The position numbers and the translations under genes were made by a program. 64,000 nucleotides of DNA from Mesorhizobium sp. B2-1-1 (GTDB lineage: Bacteria > Pseudomonadota > Alphaproteobacteria > Rhizobiales > Rhizobiaceae), in contig NZ_CP083954.1 of the NCBI RefSeq assembly GCF_006442975.2, positions 4,657,501 through 4,721,500 of the forward strand, written 5' to 3'. Positions 17,872 through 27,021 of the stretch are shown here, one piece after another. Numbering within the stretch: position 1 is the first letter of the stretch; each line of letters begins with the position of its first letter. Under the pieces are notes generated by a model that had not been told where the DNA came from, did not search any database, and saw only the letters and a list, made by a program, of their open reading frames with translations.

Positions 17872-18864
17872 ATGGCCATGCTCAACCGCGTCCACCTCAA
17901 CGGCCTTCGCGCCGTGGAGACCGTCGCCCGTCTCGGCTCGCTCGCCGCGGCCGCCGGCGAACTCAACGTTTCGGCCAGCGCCGTCAGCCAGCAGATAAAG
18001 CGCGTGGAGCAGAAGCTCGGCCAGGCCGTGTTCGAGCGAACGACCAAGGGGCTGGTCCTGACCGAATTCGGCGCCATGTTCGCGATGCGCCTCGGCGCGG
18101 GTTTCCGCGAGCTCACCCAGGCCGTGGCGCTGGCCGACGAGGCGCGACAATGCACGCTGGTGGTTTCCGTGGCGCCGGCATTCGCCTCGAAATGGCTGCT
18201 GGCGCGGCTGTCGCATCACTTCACCCGGCATCCCAACGTGCTGTTGCGCATCGACGCCTCGGTGCGGCTGGCCGACCTCGACCATTCCGATATCGATATC
18301 GCCATCCGGCTTGGCGACGGCACATGGCCGGCCAGCAAGGCGGAGTTGCTTTTGGCACAAGAGGTGTTCCCGGTCTGCGCGCCCTCGATAGCGAAGAAAC
18401 TGAAATCGATCGAAGACCTTGCCCAGACCTGCGCGATTACCGACGAACGGGCGATGATCAACTGGGAAAGCTGGTTCGACGCCGCTGGTGTCGAACCAGT
18501 CACTTTCCTGAAGGGCGCTCGCTTCACCGATCCGATGCTTTGCCTGGAATCGGCGATTGCCGGCCATGGCGTGATGCTGGGCTGGCAGTTGCTCGCCGCC
18601 GACGCGCTGGCCGACGGGCGGCTCGTCGCGCCGTTCGGGATCCGCGCCCAGAGCGGGCTTGGCTATTGGCTGGTGACCTCCGCCGCCAAGGCCGAAAGCC
18701 GCAAGGTCCGGGATTTCAAGCTCTGGATCAGGGAAGAGATCGAGGCGACGATGGCGCGGTTCGGCTCCGCGAAGACGGGCACGAGCGATGCGATCACTGT
18801 GGAAAGCACCGTGGCGCCGGTCTATGTAGAGTCCGACATCAAACTACGGCAGGCAGGATCATGA
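17872..18864 (+). CDS. LysR-family regulator (GcvA-like)
   Basis: A 330-aa LysR regulator of the GcvA-like branch. The helix-turn-helix domain is at residues 6-65 (LNGLRAVETVARLGSLAAAA, VSASAVSQQIKRVEQKLGQ), followed by an effector domain with the characteristic HPNVLLRIDASVRLADL near residue 118. Its stop overlaps the start of the aminopeptidase gene by four bases (ATGA), so the two are translationally coupled. It is also divergent from the small gene and the YbfB-type MFS, and either side could be its target. Confidence 0.87.
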   Translation: MAMLNRVHLNGLRAVETVARLGSLAAAAGELNVSASAVSQQIKRVEQKLGQAVFERTTKGLVLTEFGAMFAMRLGAGFRELTQAVALADEARQCTLVVSVAPAFASKWLLARLSHHFTRHPNVLLRIDASVRLADLDHSDIDIAIRLGDGTWPASKAELLLAQEVFPVCAPSIAKKLKSIEDLAQTCAITDERAMINWESWFDAAGVEPVTFLKGARFTDPMLCLESAIAGHGVMLGWQLLAADALADGRLVAPFGIRAQSGLGYWLVTSAAKAESRKVRDFKLWIREEIEATMARFGSAKTGTSDAITVESTVAPVYVESDIKLRQAGS

Positions 18865-20117
18865 CCACACATTCGCGCGGCGTTTCCGCAACGATCGACC
18901 GGGTGAAGCTCGACAGGCTGGCGGAAGTCGCCATCAAGGTGGGGCTGCAATTGCAGCCCGGGCAGGACCTGGTGCTGACCTCCTCCATCGCCGCGCTGCC
19001 GCTGACCCGGCGCATCGTCGAGCATGCCTACAAGGCCGGCGCGGGGCTGGTGACGCCGATCTTCAACGATGACGAGATCACGCTGGCGCGCTTTCGCTAT
19101 GGCGCCGACGCCGGTTTCGACCGCGCCGCCGGCTGGCTCTATGAAGGCATGGCCAAAGCCTTCTCCAACAATGCGGCGCGACTTGCCGTGCGCGGCGAAG
19201 ATCCCTCGCTCCTGTCGGCGCAGGACCCGGCGAACGTGGCGCGCGCCAACAAGGCCAATTCGATGGCCTACCAGCCGGCGCTGGAAAAGATCACCGGCTT
19301 CGACATCAACTGGAACATCGTCGCCTATCCCGATCTCGCCTGGGCCAAGCAGGTCTTCCCCGATGATGCCGACGATGTTGCGGTCGCCAAGCTCGCCGAC
19401 GCCATCTTCGCCGCGTCGCGAGTGGACGTGGAAGATCCGATCGGCAACTGGAAGGCGCACAATGCGGCCCTTCGCAGCCGCACCGAATGGCTCAACGGCC
19501 ATGCTTTCCATGCGCTTCATTTCACCGGGCCGGGCACCGACCTGACGGTCGGGCTGGCCGACGGCCATGAGTGGATGGGCGGCGCCTCCACCGCCAAGAA
19601 CGGCGTCACCTGCAATCCCAACATCCCGACCGAGGAGGTCTTCACCACGCCACATGCGCGGCGGGTGGAAGGCCATGTTTCATCGACCAAGCCGCTCTCC
19701 TACCAGGGCACGCTGATCGACGAGATCTCGGTGCGTTTCGAGGGCGGCAGGATCGTCGAGGCGAAGGCTTCGAAGGGCGAGGACGTGCTGAAGAAAGTGC
19801 TGGACACCGACGAGGGCGCACGCCGGCTTGGCGAAGTGGCGCTGGTGCCGCATTCCTCGCCGATCTCGGCGAGCGGCCTGTTGTTCTTCAACACGCTGTT
19901 CGACGAAAACGCCGCCTGTCACATCGCGCTCGGCCAATGCTATTCGAAGTGCTTCGTCGACGGCGCCTCGCTCAGCCAGGCCGAGATCGCGGAGCGCGGC
20001 GGCAACAAGAGCTTCATCCACATCGACTGGATGATCGGCTCGGACAAGATCGACATCGACGGCGTCGGCAAGGACGGCAGCCGCGTGCCGGTCATGCGCA
20101 AGGGCGAGTGGGCCTGA
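18861..20117 (+). CDS. M29-family metalloaminopeptidase
   Basis: A 418-aa aminopeptidase of family M29 (AmpS/thermophilic aminopeptidase type), a cytoplasmic two-metal enzyme that removes N-terminal residues. Family features are the N-terminal KLDRLAEVAIKVGLQLQPGQ, GPGTDLTVGLADGHEW near residue 218, NIPTEEVFTTPHARRVEG near residue 254 with metal ligands Glu and His, and the C-terminal IHIDWMIGS. The start at 18861 overlaps the LysR stop; the long upstream frame (from 18150) is antisense-like shadow within lysR. Confidence 0.88.
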   Translation: MTTHSRGVSATIDRVKLDRLAEVAIKVGLQLQPGQDLVLTSSIAALPLTRRIVEHAYKAGAGLVTPIFNDDEITLARFRYGADAGFDRAAGWLYEGMAKAFSNNAARLAVRGEDPSLLSAQDPANVARANKANSMAYQPALEKITGFDINWNIVAYPDLAWAKQVFPDDADDVAVAKLADAIFAASRVDVEDPIGNWKAHNAALRSRTEWLNGHAFHALHFTGPGTDLTVGLADGHEWMGGASTAKNGVTCNPNIPTEEVFTTPHARRVEGHVSSTKPLSYQGTLIDEISVRFEGGRIVEAKASKGEDVLKKVLDTDEGARRLGEVALVPHSSPISASGLLFFNTLFDENAACHIALGQCYSKCFVDGASLSQAEIAERGGNKSFIHIDWMIGSDKIDIDGVGKDGSRVPVMRKGEWA

Positions 20118-20140
20118 CGGGAGCGCACGAAGGAGAGCGG

Positions 20141-20494
20141 ATGGCCTTCGAGATCGCGGTCAAGCGGGTGTATGAACCACCCTCGTTCGATGACGGGCAG
20201 CGGGTCCTGGTCGATCGTGTCTGGCCACGTGGCGTCAGCAAGGAGCATGCCGCGCTGGCGCTATGGCTGAAGGACATCGCGCCGAGCACCGACTTGCGCA
20301 AGTGGTTCGGGCACGAGTCCGAACGATGGGCCGAGTTCCAGAAGCGGTATCGTGCCGAACTGGAAGGCAATGGCGAGGCCGTGGCGCAACTGCGCGCCCT
20401 GCTCCGCGACGGCAAGGTGACGCTGCTCTACGGCGCCCATGACGAGGCGCACAACAATGCCGTGGTACTGGCGGGGTATCTGAGAGGACAGTGA
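20141..20494 (+). CDS. DUF488 family protein
   Basis: A 117-aa DUF488-family protein with the family's opening KRVYEPPSFDDGQRVLVDR, the WPRGVSK motif near residue 30 and the C-terminal TLLYGAHDEAHNNAVVL. Its biochemical role is unknown. AAGGAG lies directly upstream of ATG 20141. It lies 23 bases after the aminopeptidase gene in the same direction and is probably the third gene of that operon. Confidence 0.85.
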   Translation: MAFEIAVKRVYEPPSFDDGQRVLVDRVWPRGVSKEHAALALWLKDIAPSTDLRKWFGHESERWAEFQKRYRAELEGNGEAVAQLRALLRDGKVTLLYGAHDEAHNNAVVLAGYLRGQ

Positions 20495-20502
20495 CCTGTC
20501 CC

Positions 20503-20662
20503 TTCGTCATCCTCGGGCTTGACCCGAGGATCCATGCCGTGACGTCCGTCCGCAAATGCAACGGAGCAGAATCTGCACGGCTGCGACGCCCAAAAGTCAC
20601 GGCATGGATCCTAGGGTCTGCGCCGCGTCGCTTCGCTCCTTGCTCCGCCCTAGGATGACGAA
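20503..20662. repeat. Large palindromic intergenic repeat
   Basis: The outer arms TTCGTCATCC (20503-20512) and GGATGACGAA (20653-20662) and the inner arms GGATCCATGCCGTGAC (20528-20543) and GTCACGGCATGGATCC (20596-20611) form one imperfect palindrome of about 160 bases. Each half contains its own hairpin, e.g. CCTCGGG and CCCGAGG in the left half. It has no gene and lies between convergent genes, so it could also end transcription. It differs from the GC-rich arms at 4.7 and 54.8 kb. Confidence 0.8.
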
Positions 20663-20680
20663 CTGAGAGTGTACCGCGCC

Positions 20681-21034
20681 CTACTTCCCGACCACCGCCG
20701 CCTCATAAACATCCGGCTTGAACCCGACCAGGATGCGGTCGCCAACCTCGAGCACAGGCCGTTTGATCATCGTCGGCTTGGCCAGCATCAGTGCCTTGGC
20801 CTTCTTTTCATCCAGGCCCTGCTTATCCTTGTCCGGCAACTCGCGGAACGTGGTGCTGCCCTTATTGAGCAGCTTTTCCCAGCCGACCTTGCGGACCCAG
20901 CCATCCAGCCTGCCCGCCTCGATGCCTTCGGCCCGATAGTCGTGGAACCGGTACGGCACGTCGTGGCCCTCCAGCCAGACGCGGGCCTTCCTGATCGTGT
21001 CGCAGGTGGTGATGCCGTACATGGTGATCGTCAA
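20681..21034 (-). CDS. ArsC/Spx-family (YffB-like) reductase
   Basis: A 117-aa thioredoxin-fold protein of the ArsC/Spx family. It opens MTITMYGITTCDTIRKAR, where a single cysteine (Cys11) is present without the CxxC partner, as in YffB-type and ArsC-type proteins. The family's RPVLE near residue 92 is present. YffB-type proteins are described as glutathione-dependent reductases of uncertain substrate; no arsenic genes are nearby, so an arsenate role is not supported. Confidence 0.82.
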   Translation of the reverse strand: MTITMYGITTCDTIRKARVWLEGHDVPYRFHDYRAEGIEAGRLDGWVRKVGWEKLLNKGSTTFRELPDKDKQGLDEKKAKALMLAKPTMIKRPVLEVGDRILVGFKPDVYEAAVVGK

Positions 21035-21251
21035 AACAGGTGCCTTCCGGACTTCGAATCTGGCCGCAGATTAAGCAGCCCCGGCGCGCTTTGCCAGCGG
21101 CCCGGCAGAACCATCGAAGAGTAAGTTTCTTCAATGGCGGGCGCGCGGTCGCCGATCCGTGACGACGATGTGCATCAGGTCGGATAGCGGCCAGGACATG
21201 ATCCTGGCCGCTTAGGATGCGGCGAAATGTGCCGACAGCCGGAAACCCGTC

Positions 21252-21605
21252 TCAATAATAGAAGCGCTCTTCGGCAATCTTGCCGTTCTTGACCGTGTAC
21301 AGGCCAACCTCGTCCATGGTGACACGCTGGCCCGTGGCCTTGGGCGTTATGTCAAATGTAAAGCGCACGGCGAACTGGTCGCCGTTGACATAAGGGCCCT
21401 CGACCGAGCCGCCATGGACTTCGTTGTTTTCCTGCCACCACTGGCCTTTCTGCTTGACGGCGTCCTTGCCGCGGCAGACGGCCATCGGCCCCTCCATGGC
21501 CTCATAGCTGACGATGTCGTCGGCGTTGTATTTCTCGGCAGCACTTTCGTAGTCACCGCGCTTGAGAAGCTCCGTGAAATCCTTGGCAATTTCCGTGTTG
21601 GTCAT
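21252..21605 (-). CDS. SnoaL-like (NTF2-fold) protein
   Basis: A 117-aa protein with the NTF2/SnoaL-like fold: MTNTEIAKDFTELLKRGDYE at the N-terminus, then an alternating strand region ending with the typical LYTVKNGKIAEERFYY. Members range from isomerases to stress proteins, so no function is assigned. AGGAGG lies seven bases ahead of ATG 21605, which fixes the start; the longer open frame upstream is not family-like. It stands alone. Confidence 0.8.
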   Translation of the reverse strand: MTNTEIAKDFTELLKRGDYESAAEKYNADDIVSYEAMEGPMAVCRGKDAVKQKGQWWQENNEVHGGSVEGPYVNGDQFAVRFTFDITPKATGQRVTMDEVGLYTVKNGKIAEERFYY

Positions 21606-21735
21606 GTGTTCCTCCTGTTCAGACGCATTGCAAATAGGGAAAGGTTGGCGGCCTGCCATCGTCGTGCCGTCTGGTAGCTGACATGCCATGTCAGGATGAT
21701 GGACCGCGCGGACTATGCGAGGACGATGCAGGCTC

Positions 21736-22368
21736 TCACATGGCGGGCAGTGCATCGTCCTGACCGGTCAGCCGCCAGCGTCCGGGCTGCTTGTAGGCGC
21801 CCTTCCCAATGAGACTGTGGATCAGCACAAAATCCCGGACAGTCCAGCCGATCGGATCGATCGACCGCTCGCGAATGCTGGGAACGCCCACTTCATCACG
21901 AAGCAATGTAACATGCGGTTCGATGGACCTGGTGAGAAAGGGGTTTAGCGGGCTGTCCGAGATCACCGCCGTCAGATCACGCCAGAATTTCTGCAGCGGC
22001 GGATTGCCATCGCTGCCGCGCAGGACCAGTGCACCACCGCCAAAAGCCGACAGGCGATCGAACGATACCTCGAAGGGCTTCGCAACGATCATCGATCCGA
22101 TATGACAGGCGGCCTCTGCCAGCTCTTGCGGATACTCCTCATGGTCGCCGAGGCCGACAAGCGAGATGTGGATGTGATTTTCCGGAACCAGCCAGCCTTG
22201 CAATCCGAACTCACGGTTCAAGGCAATGGCCTTTCGCGCGAGACGACCAGCAATCGCGCTGCCGACGAGGATGGCAAAGAACAGCCGGTGGAAATGCTTC
22301 CCGGCCTGTTCCCATCGGAAAAAGGCCTGGCCGTTCTTCGCGGTTCCGAATGCGGGTTGCCCACTCAC
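21736..22368 (-). CDS. 2'-5' RNA ligase / cyclic phosphodiesterase family (2H) protein
   Basis: A 210-aa 2H phosphoesterase superfamily protein with both HxTx-type catalytic motifs: HISLVGLG near residue 67 and HVTLLRD near residue 152. Family members open 2',3'-cyclic phosphates or join 2'-5' RNA ends. About 25 residues precede the usual start of the domain (HRLFFAILV), so an internal start such as Met at the domain edge cannot be excluded. No RNA-repair partner is next to it. Confidence 0.75.
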   Translation of the reverse strand: MSGQPAFGTAKNGQAFFRWEQAGKHFHRLFFAILVGSAIAGRLARKAIALNREFGLQGWLVPENHIHISLVGLGDHEEYPQELAEAACHIGSMIVAKPFEVSFDRLSAFGGGALVLRGSDGNPPLQKFWRDLTAVISDSPLNPFLTRSIEPHVTLLRDEVGVPSIRERSIDPIGWTVRDFVLIHSLIGKGAYKQPGRWRLTGQDDALPAM

Positions 22369-22640
22369 TGATCTCGTCCGCCAATTGACTCAGGTTGGGC
22401 ATTTTAGAACAAAACGAGAACATACGCAAGCCGAAAAATGACGCAGGCGTTGGGGCTCCCGCACCGCCGCATGCATCCAACCCCCGACGGAGTGCTTCCT
22501 TGCGGTACGCCAATCGCCGACGACGCCGGCAGACATGGCGCCTGGCTCACCACAAACGGGATAGACCTTTGACAGGAATCCGGTGAAAGTGCCGCGCCGA
22601 ACCGGCAAGCCGCATTTTTGATGATCAGAGGACCGCACGC

Positions 22641-23798
22641 ATGACAAACCCGATGCATCTGCCCGCCGAAGGCCTTTTTGTCGGGCGCGCCAGAAGCAGC
22701 GACGCCTCGCATCCCCTGGTGGTCACGGTGCGTGATGGCACCGTCTTCGACATCACGTCGAGCACGGCGCCGACCGTGCGCGATATCTGCGAGATGGCCG
22801 ATCCGGCCGGTTATGTGCGCTCGGCCAAGGGCAAGCCGATCGGCTCGCTCGACGGCATCGCGGCCAACAGTTTCGAAGCCACGCGTGATCCGGCAAGGCC
22901 CTATCTCATCTCCCCCGTCGACCTGCAGGCGATCAAGGCCTCGGGCGTCACCTTCGTCGTCAGCCTTTTGGAACGCGTCATCGAGGAACAGGCGCGCGGT
23001 TCGGCGGAAAAGGCCGACGCCATCCGCGCCGACATTGCCGGGCTGATCGGCCACGATCTGTCCAAGCTCAAGCCCGGTTCGCCGGAAGCGATGGAGATCA
23101 AGGCCAAGCTCATCGCACGCGGCGCCTGGTCGCAATATCTGGAAGTGGGCATCGGCCCCGACGCCGAGATCTTCACCAAATGCCAGCCGATGGCCTCGGT
23201 CGGCTTCGGCGCCGATGTCGGCCTGCATCCCGTCTCGACCTGGAACAATCCGGAGCCGGAGATCGCCATGATCGCCGCCTCAAGCGGCAGGATCGTCGGC
23301 GCCACCATCGGCAACGACGTAAATCTGCGCGATGTCGAAGGGCGCTCCGCGCTGCTGCTCGGCAAGGCCAAGGACAACAACGCCTCCGCCTCGCTCGGCC
23401 CCTTCATCCGCCTGTTCGACGGCACGTTCTCCATCGACGACGTAAAGCGGGCCGTGGTCCGGCTGAAAGTGGAAGGTGAGGACGGGTTCTCGCTGGAGGG
23501 CGCGAGCTCGATGGCCGAGATCAGCCGCTCTCCCGAAGAGCTCGTAGCGGCTGCCATGGGCCCGCATCACCAGTACCCGGACGGCCTGGCGCTCTATCTC
23601 GGCACCATGTTCGTGCCTTCGAAGGACCGCGGCGAGAAGGGCAAGGGTTTCACCCATAAGGTCGGCGACATCGTCACCATCTCGTCGGAGAAATTCGGCG
23701 CGCTGGTCAACCGGGTGCGACTGTCGCCGGACTGCCCGCACTGGACCTACGGCGCCAGCCATCTGATGCGCGATCTTGCCAGGGCCGGCCTCCTCTAG
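22641..23798 (+). CDS. Fumarylacetoacetate hydrolase-family protein
   Basis: A 385-aa protein with a C-terminal FAH-fold domain. Metal and catalytic positions are suggested by VGIGPDAEIFTKCQP near residue 172, WNNPEPEIAMI near residue 200 and IGNDVNLRDVEGRSALLLGKAKD near residue 223. FAH enzymes cleave C-C bonds or act as hydratases or decarboxylases on acylpyruvate-like substrates. It is a single gene with no pathway neighbours, so the substrate stays open; sugar-acid or aromatic breakdown are possibilities. Confidence 0.83.
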   Translation: MTNPMHLPAEGLFVGRARSSDASHPLVVTVRDGTVFDITSSTAPTVRDICEMADPAGYVRSAKGKPIGSLDGIAANSFEATRDPARPYLISPVDLQAIKASGVTFVVSLLERVIEEQARGSAEKADAIRADIAGLIGHDLSKLKPGSPEAMEIKAKLIARGAWSQYLEVGIGPDAEIFTKCQPMASVGFGADVGLHPVSTWNNPEPEIAMIAASSGRIVGATIGNDVNLRDVEGRSALLLGKAKDNNASASLGPFIRLFDGTFSIDDVKRAVVRLKVEGEDGFSLEGASSMAEISRSPEELVAAAMGPHHQYPDGLALYLGTMFVPSKDRGEKGKGFTHKVGDIVTISSEKFGALVNRVRLSPDCPHWTYGASHLMRDLARAGLL

Positions 23799-24032
23799 CT
23801 CTGGGTTCACCCGAGGGCGGTCAATCATCGCTCCGGCGACCCTCGAGGCCGGTATCGCCTGCCGCGAAAATCATCCGAACTGATGCAATCTGATGGGACC
23901 GCTGATGGCGCCCCGTCAGGCGCCGACTACGACTGACAGGCGGAGGCTTGCCATTTGTCGAAAAAGAGGATGCTCTGATCATCCAACACGGCGTTGGCGG
24001 GGAGGACGCGGTCTTGCCCGATCAAGAGGGCG

Positions 24033-24056
24033 GTTTCGAACTGATCAGTTTCAAAC
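24033..24056. promoter_or_regulatory. Palindromic operator candidate ahead of sugar importer
   Basis: A 24-base near-perfect palindrome with the core AACTGATCAGTT and flanks GTTT/AAAC lies 13 bases before the binding-protein start codon. It overlaps the probable transcription start or leader. A LacI-family repressor is encoded at the end of this operon (27022), and palindromes of this size are usual for that family. Confidence 0.55.
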
Positions 24057-24069
24057 GGGAGGAAATCAA

Positions 24070-25005
24070 ATGCTGACACGGCTAAGAGTGGTTCTATACG
24101 GCCTGCTGGTCGCGCTGACGGTCATTCCGGCGGCGGCGCAGGCCAAGACGTTCTACTGGATTTCACATGGCGGCCCGGCCGATCCGGTCTGGACCTACTT
24201 CCTTGCCGGCGCCAAGCAATGGGCCAAGGACACCGGCAATACCGTCAACACCTCGTTCCACAATGGCGACGTCGCCTCGCAGCAGGAGGCGGTGCGGGCC
24301 GCGATCTCGGCCAAGGCCGACGGCATCACCACCACCAGCCCCGATCCGGGCAGCCTTGTCGAGATCGTCAAGGAAGCCCGCGCGGCCAACATTCCGATCA
24401 TCAATTTCAACACGCCCGATCCCAAGGCCAATTTCAACGCCTATGTCGGCGGCGACAATGTCACCTTCGGCAAGCACTGGGCGCAGTATCTGGTCGACAA
24501 GGGCCTGGTGAAGAAGGGCGACTTCGTCTGGATGCCTGTCGAGATTCCCGGCGCCACCTATGGCGTGCAGGAAGAGGAAGGCATCAAGAGCGTGTTCGAG
24601 CCGCTCGGCATCACCTATGAGGTGACCGAGGCGACGCTCGACCAGGCCGAGGTGATCAACCGCATGGTCGACTATCTCACCGCTAACAAGGCCAAGGTGA
24701 AGGCGATCATCGGCCTTGGCGACCTCGTCACCGGCTCGATCAAACGCGTGTTCGACCAGGTCGGCGTCAAGCCCGGCGAAATCCCCGTCGTCGGCTGGGG
24801 CAACTCGCTCGACACCACCCAGGAAGTGCTGAACGGCTACGTCAATGCCGGCCAGTGGCAGGACCCGCAGGCGACCAGCTATGTCGCGCTGTCGCTCGCC
24901 AACATGGCCGCAAGCGGCATTCCCCCGGGCTTCAACGTCATCACCGGCGCGCTCTATGAGAAAGACACCGCCGAGATCTACGACAAGATCCTGTCCGGCA
25001 AATAG
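24070..25005 (+). CDS. Sugar ABC transporter, periplasmic binding protein
   Basis: A 311-aa RbsB-type (Peripla_BP_4) binding protein exported by a Sec signal peptide (residues 1-24, ending AAAQA|KTFYWISHGG). The family's first strand (FYWISHGGPADPVWTYFLAG) and the AISAKADGITTTSPDP loop are visible. It should bind a sugar or sugar-like ligand for the following permease and ATPase; the exact ligand is not deducible. ATG 24070 is supported by GGGAGGA seven bases upstream. The preceding in-frame stretch from 23893 lacks coding character. Confidence 0.88.
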   Translation: MLTRLRVVLYGLLVALTVIPAAAQAKTFYWISHGGPADPVWTYFLAGAKQWAKDTGNTVNTSFHNGDVASQQEAVRAAISAKADGITTTSPDPGSLVEIVKEARAANIPIINFNTPDPKANFNAYVGGDNVTFGKHWAQYLVDKGLVKKGDFVWMPVEIPGATYGVQEEEGIKSVFEPLGITYEVTEATLDQAEVINRMVDYLTANKAKVKAIIGLGDLVTGSIKRVFDQVGVKPGEIPVVGWGNSLDTTQEVLNGYVNAGQWQDPQATSYVALSLANMAASGIPPGFNVITGALYEKDTAEIYDKILSGK

Positions 25006-25020
25006 CCCCTGATCTCCAGC

Positions 25021-25045
25021 GCCGCGCGTCCACCGGGCGTGCGGC
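25021..25045 (+). other. Hairpin between binding-protein and permease genes
   Basis: GCCGCGCG and CGTGCGGC pair over seven of eight positions around a nine-base loop, directly after the binding-protein stop. Such hairpins often protect the 3' end of a binding-protein message and raise its level over the permease message. Confidence 0.4.
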
Positions 25046-25088
25046 GTCCCGCCCTTTCGCCTGGTATCGAGCCGTTTGATGCGGCCCG

Positions 25089-26111
25089 ATGGTCCGGCCC
25101 ATTCCAACCAGTCGCGGGTTACACGTGGAAAATCGTTCGCTTGTCCAAGGCCTGATCGCGCGGCCGGAATTCGGCCCCTTCGTGCTGCTCGTCGTCGAGA
25201 TCGCCGTCTTCTGGGGTTTCAACCACGACTTCCTGTCACCCCAGAACATCTCCAACACGTTGGCCTTCACGGTCGAGCTCGGGCTGATCGCGCTGGCGAT
25301 GACGTTGCTGATGACGTCGGGCGAATTCGACCTTTCCGTCGGCTCGCTGTTCGGCTTCTCGCCGGTGCTGATGTGGACGCTGTTCAACAGCGGCCTCACC
25401 TCGCTGGAGATGGGCTTCGTCCTCGCGCTGCTGGTCGCCGCCTTCATCGGCCTGGTCAATGGCTGGTTCGTCACGCAGCTCAAGATCCCGTCCTTTCTGG
25501 TCACGCTCGGCATGCTCCTGGTGGTGCGCGGCACCGCGCTGTTCGTCACCGACGGCTTTCCGCAGCGCACCTGGAGCGCCGAGGGCAGTTGGCTGGCGGA
25601 GGCGCTGGTCGGCGATTTCTTCATCGGCCCGTTCCGCATCTACATGTCGCTGTTCTGGTTCATCGCCGCGGCCATCGCGCTGGGCTATGTGCTGACGCAA
25701 AGCCGCACCGGCAACTGGATCCAGGCCGCCGGCGGCAACCCGAACGCTGCGAGGGCGCGCGGCGTCAATGTCAGCCGCGTCAAGATCGGCCTGTTCGTGC
25801 TGTCCTCGGTCATGGCCTCGCTTGCAGGCGTCATCTCCTCGCTGCGCACCTCGGCGGCCAACCCCAACAGCGGCACCGGCTACGAACTCGAGGTCATCGC
25901 CATGGTGGTGATCGGCGGCACGGCGCTGACGGGCGGGCGCGGCACCATCATCGGCACCGTGCTCGGCATCCTGATCCTGCGCGTCATGCGCAACGGCATC
26001 GTGCTGATCGGCGTGCCCGGCCTTGCCTACAACATCTTCATCGGCGCGATCATCCTTGGCATGATGGCGCTTCATTCATGGCTGGAACGCCGGCATCAGG
26101 CAGGGACGTGA
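25089..26111 (+). CDS. Sugar ABC transporter permease (RbsC-like)
   Basis: A 340-aa inner-membrane permease of the BPD_transp_2 (ribose/xylose type) family. It has about ten hydrophobic helices, the TSGEFDLSVGSLFG motif near residue 78 and the C-terminal GGTALTGGRGTIIGTVLG near residue 276 that are hallmarks of RbsC-like permeases. ATG 25089 is taken, but GTG 25125 is equally plausible since neither has a strong ribosome binding site. It is followed after three bases by the ATPase gene. Confidence 0.88.
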   Translation: MVRPIPTSRGLHVENRSLVQGLIARPEFGPFVLLVVEIAVFWGFNHDFLSPQNISNTLAFTVELGLIALAMTLLMTSGEFDLSVGSLFGFSPVLMWTLFNSGLTSLEMGFVLALLVAAFIGLVNGWFVTQLKIPSFLVTLGMLLVVRGTALFVTDGFPQRTWSAEGSWLAEALVGDFFIGPFRIYMSLFWFIAAAIALGYVLTQSRTGNWIQAAGGNPNAARARGVNVSRVKIGLFVLSSVMASLAGVISSLRTSAANPNSGTGYELEVIAMVVIGGTALTGGRGTIIGTVLGILILRVMRNGIVLIGVPGLAYNIFIGAIILGMMALHSWLERRHQAGT

Positions 26112-26114
26112 ACC

Positions 26115-26906
26115 ATGGCCGAGCCACTGATCCGCATGCAGAACATCCGCAAGTCCTACGGGCGCGTGCAGGCGCTGGTGGACGCCAATTTCCATGTCAA
26201 CGAGCGCGAGATCGTCGGCCTGCTCGGCGACAATGGCGCCGGCAAGTCGACGCTGATCAAAGTGCTGTCGGGCGCGGTGCCGCTGACCAGCGGCGACATC
26301 TTCATCCGCGGCAAGAAGGTGAACCTGCGCAACACCAGCGACGCCATCGCCAACGGCATAGAGACCATCTACCAGGATTCGGCGCTGGTCACCCAACTGT
26401 CGATCGCCCGCAATTTGTTCCTCGGGCGCGAGCCGATCAAGCCGCCGCGCTTCCTCAACCGCATGGACCAGGAGGCGATGAACACGGTCGCCCGCGACCT
26501 GCTCAAGCAGGTCGGCATTTCCAAGAACATTCCGCCGACCACGCCGATCGGCTCGCTCTCCGGCGGCGAGCGCCAGGCGGTGGCGATCGCGCGCGCCATG
26601 CATTTCGACAGCGATCTCATCATCCTCGACGAACCGACCAACAATCTTGGCGTCGCCGAAACCCAGGGCGTGCTGAGCTTCGTGCGCAGCGCGCGCGATT
26701 CCGGCCATTCCTGCATCTTCATCGCGCACAACATCCACCATGTCTTCCAGGTGGTGGACCGCATCGTCGTCATGCGGCGCGGCAAGGTGGTGGCCGGGGA
26801 CATCGACCCCAAGACGACCAGCGTGGCGGAGGTTGAACGCGTCATCACCGGCATGTCGGACAAGGAGATCCGCGACGCCATCGCCGATGGCAAGGGATCG
26901 CATTGA
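26115..26906 (+). CDS. Sugar ABC transporter ATP-binding protein
   Basis: A 263-aa single-domain ABC ATPase that energises the adjacent permease. Walker A is GDNGAGKST near residue 39, the signature is LSGGERQAV near residue 150, and Walker B is LIILDEPTNNLG near residue 170. Many ribose-type systems have a fused double ATPase of about 500 aa; this is a single domain and must act as a homodimer. Confidence 0.9.
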   Translation: MAEPLIRMQNIRKSYGRVQALVDANFHVNEREIVGLLGDNGAGKSTLIKVLSGAVPLTSGDIFIRGKKVNLRNTSDAIANGIETIYQDSALVTQLSIARNLFLGREPIKPPRFLNRMDQEAMNTVARDLLKQVGISKNIPPTTPIGSLSGGERQAVAIARAMHFDSDLIILDEPTNNLGVAETQGVLSFVRSARDSGHSCIFIAHNIHHVFQVVDRIVVMRRGKVVAGDIDPKTTSVAEVERVITGMSDKEIRDAIADGKGSH

Positions 26907-27021
26907 GGACGAGGGCAACATCCCTGCGAAACAGCAGAATGGGCGTCCGGGCGATGGGCGCGATCGGCGCCGCTCAAATCGGCCGTCTGGCGTGCCATCG
27001 CATCGGCAATAGGGTTGCGGC

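Noticed and set aside
20681-21034. Arsenate reductase function for the ArsC-like protein
   Set aside because: The YffB/Spx-like sequence has no arsenic-resistance neighbours (no arsR, acr3 or arsH), so the general family name is used.
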